From assembly GCA_036927565.1 (NCBI GenBank), contig JAYESD010000002.1, positions 82,273,735 through 82,337,734 of the forward strand: DNA of 64,000 nt, written 5' to 3'. This DNA is from Tuctoria greenei (lineage: Eukaryota; Streptophyta; Magnoliopsida; Poales; Poaceae). Below the pieces are notes generated by a model. That model saw nothing but the letters and a program-made list of their open reading frames with translations, was not told where the DNA came from and searched no databases. Positions 55,113-64,000 of this stretch are shown piece after piece. Both the position numbers and the translations under genes were made by a program. The first letter of the stretch is position 1; each line of letters starts with the position of its first letter.

Positions 55113-57985
55113 ATGGTGAACTCCGCTGCCGCTTGAAACGGAACGGCTGCACAAGCCGTTGGTGATGGAAATCCCTCCAATGCTCAACAGCCGGCCAACG
55201 TTGTCTCGGTCGTTCCACCATCACGACCACTTGCACCTGTTGCAGCAGCCAATGCTAGACAGAAGGATGGTTACTTTGCATCGATCATAGAATCGATGAA
55301 CAACCCGAAGAACATGTTGAATGCAGCGCAAACTCTTCTTCAGCGTCCTCCAGTGTCGAGAGCTCCTCCGACCACGCTGGAACAATGGCGCGCTGATGTT
55401 GAGCATCTGGCTGCAGCCACAACCACTACACTCAACAACCAGGGTCTACCCAATGCAGGGCAGGCACCTTCATGTAATAGGACCTTGTCTAGAAGACTTG
55501 GTCCTACGGGGTTGCAGCCCAAGAGATGTGCGCCCTCCCAGCACGTGACGTCTGTACCCTCAGGAGCTCGTCGTATTGGTATGGCATCAAGGCTTCCGAC
55601 CCAAGACCTCTGATCGGAGCTCGACCGCTGGTACATGAGGTAGGATGGCCGCGTTAACATCGAGCTTACTCGCAAAAGGCAACTTACTCATGAAAACCCT
55701 TCTCCTCTAGGAGTAGGAGGCGGTTGTTCGGCTCTTGTAATGCCTCTTCACATGGTGGAGTGGCCACCCAAGTTCTGGACTCATTTGCCAAAGAAATATG
55801 ATGGGATAGTTAACGCCATCGAGTTTTTACAAATCTACTCCACTGTCATCCTCGCGGTTGGAGGGAATGAGACTGTCATGGCCAACTACTTCCTTGTGGC
55901 TCTGACTGGGACTGCATGGTCCTAGTTTATGAGCTTACCCCCTAACTCCATCTATAGTTGGGAGGAACTAAGTTGCCAATACACCGCCAACTTCCGGAGC
56001 TCCTATACCCGGCCTGGCACTGAGCTGGAACTATACGTTGTACAGCAGAAGTCGGGAGAGTCACTGTGATCATTCATCCAATGACTTTCTCAGGTACGTA
56101 ACACTATACCTTCTATCTCCAACGCTTTTTTCGTTGTTGCATTCCGACAGGGAGTTCGATACATGAAGATGCTGGAGAAGCTGGCAACCAAAGATTTCTA
56201 CAGCGTCACTGAACTCTTCAACCTGGCTGACAAGTGTGTCGGAGCTACGGAGGGCCGTGAGATGCACTCCAAACCAGCTACAGAGGTTGGTCAATCTGCC
56301 TCCAAAGCCAGAGCTACTACCACCAGACGTGGCAAATAAAAAAAGAAGTCAAGTGGAAAGAAGAAGTCACTTGCTGGCACACCTATAGCTGCCACTGTCG
56401 CAGCACCAGGTGGCCGAGGACGACTCCTCGACAAGCGACCTCGACAATCGTCTGAAGACAGTGACAATATGTGGTGCCTGATCCACAATTCCACACGACA
56501 TAATCTTGAAGATTGTCACGAGGTCAAGAAGCTTGCTAAATGCAACATCAAGTGTCAAGACAAAACACCTTTCTACTAGCGGGAAGGGAAACAAAAAGTC
56601 AATGAAGGTCCATTGATCAGGAGATAGGATTCCATGAAGCCAAGAGGGCGTTAAAGGCGGTCTACAACACTATCGACGACTCCGACACCAACTTCGACAA
56701 AGAACGTCGAAAGACTCTCCATATGATGTATGGAGGGTCCTGGGACATCACCTCTTGGCGCATTCTGAAAACTATGCGTCGGGAGATGGCTTTTGCTGCT
56801 CCTACTGCCAAGGCAGAACCTCATCAGAAGTGGATGGATACTTTCATTACCTTCAACACTTCAGACTGTCCGAAGAACATGTCAGGAGTTGGGCAATTGC
56901 CCATGATGGTCTATGCGACTATCAACAATGTCCAGCTCTTCCATGTCTTGGTGGATGGAGGCGCGGCTCTCAACCTCATCAGCTTTGCAACCTTTGTGAA
57001 CCTCCAAATCAGTCTCTCGGACCTCAGACCCTCACGTACATTCTTCGAAGTGGGTCCGGGAGCCTCACGCCTCTTGGGTTTGTTACTCTCTCGATGACCT
57101 TCGGGACACCAGAGAACTTCCGGTCTGAGAAGTTGGTGTTTGATGTAGCAGACATCAATCTTCCCTTCCACACCATCCTAGGCAGGGTAGCCCTGTATAG
57201 GTTCATGGCGGTGGCCCACTACGGCTACTTTGTATTGAAGATGCCAACTCAGTCAGGCATCCTCCAAATTCGAGGGATCGCACTGCTGGAGTCACTGCAC
57301 TGGAAAAACTTCATGCGCTTGCAACAGCGCAAGAAGATGAATCCGGCAAGGAGCAATCTGCTCAGGAACCATCAAGCTCATGCCAGCACGGCTCAACCTG
57401 CACCTCGTGTCCAGCCAAGCGGCGATACTGACGTTCATGTCAAAGTCGTCCAAATCAGTTCTGATGCTGCTCAGACCACCCGTATATCGGGAGGTCTGGG
57501 TGAAAAATACAAACTCGCGCTCATCACTTTCCTCTGGACAAATGTTGATGTGTTTTCAAGGCAACCGTCACAAATGCCTGGGATCCCCAGGGAGGTGATT
57601 GAGCACCATCTGAAGATCTATGCCGATGAACGGTCTACAATAGAAGCCCCATAAGCAATCTATTGAGTGGCAGAACTTCATTCGAGAAGAAGACAAAAAG
57701 CTTCTTGATGCTGGATTCATCCGGGAGGTTCATCATCTTTGATGGCTGGCAAACCCAGTTATTGTACCAAAGGTTAGCAAGAAGCTTCAGATATGCATCA
57801 ACTACACCACTTTGAATAAGGCGTGTCCAAAAGACCCCTTTCCACTACCATGAATAGATCAGATAGTGGATTCTACCTCTGGCTATGAGCTCTTATGTTT
57901 CTTAGACGCATATTCTGGTTTCATCAAATTATAATGTCTAAGGAAGATGAAGAGCACACTGCTTTCATTTCGGTAGATGGTCTCT
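55113..57985 (+). pseudogene. Dead gag-protease-RT of the second Tat element
   Basis: ATG at 55113 (MVNSAAA-stop). Capsid region: PKKYDGIVNAIEFLQIYS, SWEELSCQYTANF (55785-56000), with stops in between. CHHC knuckle WCLIHNSTRHNLEDC (about 56471-56515). Protease VLVDGGAALNLIS (about 56950-56985) keeps the catalytic Asp and the Gln codon that is mutated in the 7209 element. RT blocks from MPGIPREVIEHHLKI (about 57575) to FLDAYSGF and DEEHTAFISVDGLY (57985), where the sequence is cut by the copia fragment before the YVDD motif. Numerous frameshifts. No 3' LTR or pol end is present in the window. Confidence 0.88.
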
Positions 57986-59118
57986 ACATACCTCATTGTC
58001 TTCACTGTTGTGTTCTGCATCCTCCTGACTTGATCTTGATCTTGTTTTGCCCACCATGAAGCATAAGTTGGCCAGATCGTCATCATCTTCATCACTTTCA
58101 AAGTCTACATCACTTGAACTAAGTTCTTGAAGTGCGGTGATGAAGTTGTTAATCATCTTGCGTCCTATGGTACCCTTCTTTTTCTTTTTGTTGGAATTTC
58201 CAGAGGAGGTCTGAACCTTGCTTTGTTTTTCTTCCCGGGTGGTCGGACCTGAAAGGTTAGGGCATTATGTATGAAAGTGTCCTATTTTACCACATTCAAA
58301 ACAGCGTTGAGGTCCGGAGCTTCCTCTCCTTATAGTTCTCACATTTTGCAATGCTTTTGAGAATCTAGTAGAGATGAGTGCCAACTCCTCTTCTGGAAAT
58401 TCTTCGATCTGCTCTAGGGTTAGTGAGGACAATAAAGCAAGAGTATTGCAAGATGATGATTGGCCGGAGCTAGACATATCACGTTGTGAAACAAATGCAA
58501 TAGACTTATTTGGGTTCTTACGTGCTAGGATGTCAATTTCATGAGTTTTTAGTTTAGAATAGAGTACATCTGATGTAAGAGAACTCATGACAGTAGATTC
58601 ACGAATAGATGTGACTTTCATCTCCCAAATTGACATATCTAATGCACTTAGCAATTGCATAGCATTTTCAGCATCTGAAAAATTAACATTGACACTACGC
58701 AAGCTGCTGAGAATTTTATTAAAGCGAGCAAAAAGGTCATCAATAGACTCACCGGGTTGCATCTCGAAGCGCATGTATTCTTTCTTGAACATGTCTTGCC
58801 TTACTCTTTGATCGTGTTGGATCCTTCGTGGTAGTCACAAAGTGCTTTCCACACATCGTATGCAGATCGGAGGTGTGCAACACGGTCGAAGTCGCTTTGA
58901 GTTAATCCTTGTATGATCAAGTTCCGAGCCTTGTTGTTGTTGTCGACATCTCTCAGATTTGTAGCCGTAACTTGATCGTTTGATGGCACTTCGTAAGGCT
59001 TGTATACCTTCTCCCATATTGTAAAGCCTTGTGCGTGGATGAAAGCCTCCATGCGTGCCTTCCAAACCTGAAAATCAATACCAGCAAACACACAAGGTTT
59101 GGCGGAGTACTTCTCCAT
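57986..59118 (-). pseudogene. gag: Copia gag with zinc knuckle, truncated
   Basis: The minus-strand ATG at 59118 starts MEKYSAKPCVFAGIDFQVWK, with FTIWEKVYKP and AYDVWKALCDYHEG (58801-59118). After a frameshift near 58800: MFKKEYMRFEMQPGESIDD, FARFNKILSSLRSVNV, YSKLKTHEIDILARKNPNKS, and the knuckle CFECGKIGHFHT (about 58300-58265). An acidic stretch (SSDVDFESDEDDDDL) precedes the break at 57986. This is the capsid protein of a Ty1/copia element (UBN2/gag-polypeptide family). pol is absent; the break joins it to Tat RT. Confidence 0.88.
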
Positions 59119-59166
59119 GATGATTAGTCAAAAACACGTGCAAATCACAAAGATTAGAGCACCGTA

Positions 59167-59180
59167 GCTCTGATAACAAT
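59167..59180 (-). other. Copia primer binding site (initiator tRNA-Met type)
   Basis: The minus strand reads ATTGTTATCAGAGC directly after the LTR end, one base off TGGTATCAGAGC. Confidence 0.82.
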
Positions 59181-61043
59181 TGTAGGATCGAAGATAACGT
59201 GAAAAGCTACCAGAGGGGGGCGAATGGTAGATTTAAAAAATCTTACGCAGCGGAAACAATTAAACCCCAAACCCTTTCGGCAGAAAAAAAAACTATCTGT
59301 TAAAGAAATCGTGTGTGAGACTATTCTAAACGTGTTTCACCATAACAAAAGTGATATATATCAGAGAGAATGATGTCACGAAGACAACACAAAAGGAATC
59401 ACTCAAATCCGCCGAGAAAAACTCAAGTTATGATCGAAAGATCAAACAATGGTCAATCTGCCCTACCCGAGAAAAACAGTTCTGGAACACTGCAAAGAAA
59501 CTCGTGTAGATCATAGACCACAAATCCAATGACCGTGAAATTTTGACAGATGATAGACAATCAAGTTGTGAAGACAACCCAAAAAGAATCACGTCAATTG
59601 GATCTGTAAAACTCGAGTTATGATAAAACCACCGATGAAAGGTAGTGCTGTCCAGAAACTCGACGAGTAAAACTTGTCTGGAACAAGTCGGACGAACAAG
59701 GCACAAAATTTCCTTCAAACTACAAATTTTATTCGATATAACACAAGAGGAACAGCCCCAAAGTCGTCCACCACGAGCTCTGGGCTCCCTTGCTTATATA
59801 ACCAGCCCTTAGGCCAACCCAATATCAACTAGGACTCCAATCCTACTCAGATCACGAATCGTATCTTTCCATAACTGCTCAAGATTCTTCTATACGCAGA
59901 TAGAAGCAATCTTAAGACTTCCAAACACCTTAGGAACATATCCCACATTCCTAAACAACTCAAATTCGTGACCCACACGAAATCCTATTATAACCAACTC
60001 AAATCTTTCCATATTTGAGTCAAACCCGACTCAGCAGCAGCGTGAGTCCATAACCTAGTCGGTTGGACCTTTCCGACCAACTCTTTACGTCCACATCTCT
60101 TCATCACATCTCGGAACCATGTAGCCACGTCCATGCACTCCTTGCACACGTGCAAACATCTTCCAACGACGTCCAGTAACCTTCATATGCACCGCCCTTG
60201 ATTCAATCATCCTGCGCGACCTCCTGATCAGCTCAACCACAGTTCCTTCCGAACTTGGTTGTTGGAACCTCATCTCCTCCCTGAGACTAGTCCAATGGAT
60301 CCCGTCACCAGCCATGTCTTGAACTCAAGCAGCACCTGCACATGAATAAACAACCAATCCATACGAGCCCAAGTCCTTGACTTGACTCAAGTTAGTTCCA
60401 AACACAACACCTTACGTGAGAGCCTCACATAAGCATGTTGCAAAACCACAGTAACACGATATCATCCATATCAACCAAAACGCACAAAAAACTTAGCAAA
60501 TGAATATTAAGCAATCTTTCCAACAATGTAAATCAAGTACAAAACATTGCAAATGAAAAGCAGAAGCACTACGGTCAAGTTCCGGACCTTGCCAGAGCAA
60601 CCCGGACCTTGAGCCGGAGCTAACAAAAGCTAGTAGAACCTAGCGCCGGAGCTTACCAGAACTAGTATAACCAAGCTCCCGCCGGAGCTTACAAAACTAG
60701 CAGGACCTAGCGCTGGAGCTAACCAGAACTAGTCGGAACTAGTAATCTCAAAAGCCAGAGCTAGAAAAATCAACTCGGAGCTTAGCAAAAACATGTCGGA
60801 GCTATCAAAAACATGTCGGAGCTAAAGACAAAACTTCACCGGAGCTTACCAAAGCTAGTCGGACCTAGCGTCGAACGTACCCGGAGCTACCCAAACCGAG
60901 CCGGACCTACCGTCGGACCTTGCTGTAGCAGAGCTAGAGTCGGACCTTGATAAAAAGGTGTTTTGGTGATATTCAAAACTTTTATCATCAAAGCTAAGTG
61001 TATTCACTACAAGCCAATGTATTCAGCACACATAGGTCTTACA
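59181..61043 (-). repeat. Copia 5' LTR, full length (1863 bp)
   Basis: Plus-strand ends TGTAGGATCG and GGTCTTACA. The TATA box TATATAAGCA is at 59791-59800 (minus). The U3 part 60590-60950 is an array of CCGGAGCTAACAAAGCTAGT-like units with variants CGGAGCT/CGGACCT every about 20-30 bp; most of this array is missing from the solo LTR at 24807-26421. The left flank is gag and the right flank is a chromovirus LTR fragment starting GTCCG, so the copia inserted into that LTR. Confidence 0.9.
60590..60950. repeat. CCGGAGCT tandem module in the copia U3
   Basis: At least a dozen CGGAGCT/CGGACCT cores alternate with CTAGT/CTAGC spacers. The unit length is irregular (about 20-30 bp). Upstream of the TATA box in transcription direction. 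Confidence 0.75.
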
Positions 61044-61282
61044 GTCCGAAAATGTCTAGAGGAAAAATCGGACTAGTCCGCAGTGAAAACGGACAAGTCT
61101 GATTTTAGTCAGGGAAAAATCGGACTATTCCTCACCAAAATCGGACTAGTCCGCACTTTTTAGCATTTTAAGTGCGGATTTGTTCCAAATCAATTTTAAA
61201 ATCGTTCCTCTTGATGTGGATTAATGTTAAACATGTACATGAATGTAAGTAGGGCATGATGCATGAAAAAGAGGGTGTTATA
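61044..61282 (-). repeat. Chromovirus-type LTR fragment (copy of 1463-1701)
   Basis: Matches 1463-1701 with few changes, including CGGACTAGTCCG boxes at about 61070 and 61141 and the terminus GTGTTATA at 61282. The rest of the LTR was displaced by the copia element. Confidence 0.88.
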
Positions 61283-63515
61283 AGTTCTAATTGCGGAAAA
61301 CCAGAAACATCTTCAACTCAGGAGCCCAGACCCCTCTGGAAGGGTCCAGAGCTACCTGAAGGCGATTCTGGGTCCCAGTCCTTAGGCACAGATCCTAATG
61401 GTAAGATGCTTGTGGATCAACCTCTCTCATCTAAGGGAGTATCTACTGCTGAGGAAGAAGATTCGAACGCCTCCAGGAGAGTCTGGGTTTATGAAGAAGA
61501 AACTTCAAACCCCTCCGGTAGGGTTCAAACAGTCCAGCGGCGGTATACTTCATAAGCGAAATACTTCATGAAGCCAATACTCGATACATTGATGTGCATA
61601 AGCTGATGTATGCAGTTCTTATTGCCTCAAGGAAGCTATGACATTACTTCCAAGCCCACAAGATATCAGTGGTAGCGTCTTATCCACAACATGCAATTTT
61701 GCATAATCCCAATTCAACGAGAAATATCGCCAAGTGGGCTGCAGAGCTAGCAGAATTCAATCTCGAATTCCTGGCTCGACATGCAATCAAGAGTCAGGCA
61801 TTGGATGACTTCATGGTAGAGTGTACACCTTCTTCATCAAGTCTAGGGGGCCTCAACAAGCTGAAGTTGGAACCTAAGGTCCCAGTCGTCACTGAGCCTC
61901 ACTAGACTCCCTCCTTTGATGACTCCATGCAGAAGCAGGGGGCTGGAGTTGGACTCCTTCTCCTTGCTCCAACTGGGGAGAAGGTCAAGTACATGGTGCG
62001 CCTCGACTTCAAGGAATCCAACAACATGCCATAATATGAAGCTCTCATCTTTAGACTCAAGGTGGCGCTATCATATGGCGTCTTGCAGCTGCTGGTGAAG
62101 GGTGAATTGCAACTCGTCATCAAACAATCAAAGGTGAATGTAGTTGCAATAACCCTCAGCTTGCTGCATATCTGCTTGAAGTCCAAAAGTTGCAGAAAGA
62201 CTTCCACGTCTTGTACCTCTGCCATGTCAAGTGTCTCAACAACGTTGAAGCTGACAATCTATCGACGAAGGCTTCAATCGGGCTCAAGCACCCGATGGGG
62301 TTTTTGTCAGGAGATTACCAACACCTACAACTTATCCTGCCAAACTAAGTGATGGGATCAAGACAACCACCCCGAAGCTGGCGATCCCGGTGGCCCTGTT
62401 ACCATGGTGACCACCAAAGGATTGTAGGTGCTACAGGAAGCTCCGAGCAATCAAGCGCGCAAGATCCAAAAGCTCAAGTCAGTCCCAATGCATCATCCTG
62501 CACGTTGGTCGGTAAGGCCTTTCGTCATGGTGTTTACTGGACTACAGCAATCCAGGATGCAGTCGAGTTGGTTAAGAAGTGTGAAGCGTGCCAGTTCCAC
62601 ACGAAATAAATTCATACACCAGCGCAGTCACTGCAAATGATTCCTCCCTCATGGCCATTCGTTGTGTGGGGGATGGACATTTTGGGACCTTTCCCAAAAG
62701 TCGTCAGAGGGTACCAGTTCTTATACGTCGCCATCAACAAGTTCACAAAGTGGCCGGAAGCTACTCCAGTTGTGACATCAACAACCAATCTGCTATCAAG
62801 TGTTGAAGTCCATTGTCTGCAGATTTGGAGTTCTGAACAAAGTCATCATTGACAATGGAACCAAATTCAGAAGTGCAGCTTTCCAAGAGTACTGCGAAGA
62901 CCTCGGCATAACTGTTAGCTACGCATCAGTAGCTCATCCGGCAAGCAATGGCCAAGCTGAGAGAGCAAACACAAAAATACTGAAGGGACTCAAGACACGC
63001 CCTTATTAATGCTTGAAGAAGTATGGCGCCAACTGGATAGAAGAGCTTCCGTCTGCATTGTGGGCGAGTCGGACAACACCCAATCGGGCAACAGGAGAAA
63101 CATCATTCTTCATGGTATACGGGGTCGAAGATGTCATTCCTCCGGAAATTGCCATGAGGTCTCTTTGGGTCCGGACCTACGATGAAGCAATGTAGGACCA
63201 GCTCCGGCATGAAGACCTAGACCTCATCAATGAGGCAAGGTGTCAAGCAGCAGTCCGAAATGCGCGATACCATCAGGCACTCTGACGCTATCATCAAAGG
63301 TATGTGCGCAATTGGCAGTTGGAAGATGGTGATCTGGTGCTTCAGTGAATACTCACTCGTGAAGGGATGAAAAAACTCTCTCCCAGCTGGGAAGGTCCCT
63401 TTCAAGTCATCAAAGTTTCCCGTCCCCGATGTGTCCGCTTTGCAATAGAGGATGGGATACCACTTCCCAACCCCTAGAATATTTAGCACCATCGTAAGTT
63501 CTACACGTTACACGG
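61283..63515 (+). pseudogene. Dead Tat pol remnant, copy B
   Basis: Near-identical to 1702-3942. Shared lesions include the TGA after ASRKL (61638-61640, cf. 2060-2062), the TAG after VTEPH (61903-61905, cf. 2324-2326) and the TAA after TRPY (63007-63009). Differences are a few substitutions and short indels; for example the integrase zinc finger CEACQFH is intact here (about 62583) but CEAFQFH in copy A. Domain order as in copy A. Confidence 0.9.
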
Positions 63516-64000
63516 AGGTGAGTCTATATTTCTATAAAATGTATCTTATAGAGTCTTTGAATAGAGTCGGGTTGGTCCTAGATGAAAAGCACACTTAACT
63601 TGGTCCTGTACCAAGTGTGTCTTTACCTTCCCTGGATTAGTAGAAGATGAATAGCACACTTAACATGGTCTTTTACTTTAAGTGTGTCCTTGTCTCCCCT
63701 ATTATTTGGACCTATAATGAAATACATTTATGTGCAACCAGACTCTACGCGCATTAATTTTGCACATGCTCATTATTTTACCATCTTTTACCTTCTTGTC
63801 AATAGCATTGTTGTGCAATCCACTTGAAATTTAGTTCTTGAGATTCATGTGATATATAAGTTTTATTGGTAATATTCTATTGGATGTTAGTATTTCTAGA
63901 TGGTCCACTCGCCTGAAAACCAAAGCCAATGACAGGTCTGGAGTGCGCTATCGACTTAGCCTGGTTCAGTACCCTAAGTACACCACTCTACCTATTCTGG
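63516..64000 (+). other. Non-coding 3' region of Tat remnant B
   Basis: Matches 3943-4422 and runs out of the window. No gene. Confidence 0.75.

Noticed and set aside
1..64000. tRNA, rRNA, riboswitch or intact single-copy host genes
   Set aside because: No cloverleaf-like gene, rRNA stretch or non-transposon gene could be supported; tRNA-like matches are primer binding sites only.

Overview
This window looks like repeat-rich (probably heterochromatic) chromosomal DNA of a grass. I infer this from the mix of long LTR retrotransposons of the Tat, chromovirus and copia types, En/Spm (CACTA) DNA transposons with TNP2-type transposases and GT-AG introns, and a small MITE. I see no intact ordinary host gene, no rRNA or tRNA gene, no CRISPR and nothing bacterial. 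All alignments described here were made by eye.

Layout. 1-1701 is a minus-strand gypsy LTR fused to a dead Tat-lineage pol remnant (1702-4591). 4592-22388 is a large LTR element without coding capacity (LARD-like): left LTR 4592-6155, truncated right LTR 21981-22388. Nested in it is the best-preserved element, a Tat-lineage Ty3/gypsy retrotransposon at 7209-17972, with two 841-bp LTRs, a GAAGC target-site duplication, a gag-pol broken by two frameshifts and three TAG stops, and a long open antisense reading frame encoding a coiled-coil protein (15308-16996). 22690-31290 (X), 31470-39530 (Z) and 39848-43597 (Y) are CACTA elements. X and Z carry TNP2-type transposase genes (plus and minus strand); Y carries a Ulp1-like protease gene. 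A copia solo LTR interrupts the X transposase. 43598-44715 is a truncated copia LTR fused to a minus-strand chromovirus (44716-53926) that carries an extra ORF between the primer site and gag. 54277-57985 is a second dead Tat element, 57986-61043 a 5'-end fragment of a copia element, and 61044-64000 is a near-identical second copy of 1463-4422.

Most interesting content. (1) X and Y carry captured pieces of SNF2 helicase genes of the DRD1/CLASSY type, i.e. of the host RNA-directed DNA methylation machinery. The pieces are arranged in three long near-perfect inverted repeats with loops of about 1-16 nt. A transcript across them would fold into hairpin RNA matching a silencing gene. (2) The chromovirus extra ORF starts with a histone H3-tail-like sequence, followed by an acidic linker and a possibly dsRBD-like segment. 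(3) The Tat antisense ORF has stayed open while gag-pol decayed. (4) Unrelated LTR families share the 12-bp palindromes CGGACTAGTCCG or CCGGAGCT/AGCTCCGG as tandem promoter modules.

Relative order of events. The Tat remnant/LTR fusion existed before it was duplicated. The LARD-like element inserted into one of the copies, and the 7209-17972 element inserted into the LARD (about 26 LTR differences by hand count, roughly 3%). The MITE insertion predates the split of X and Y.
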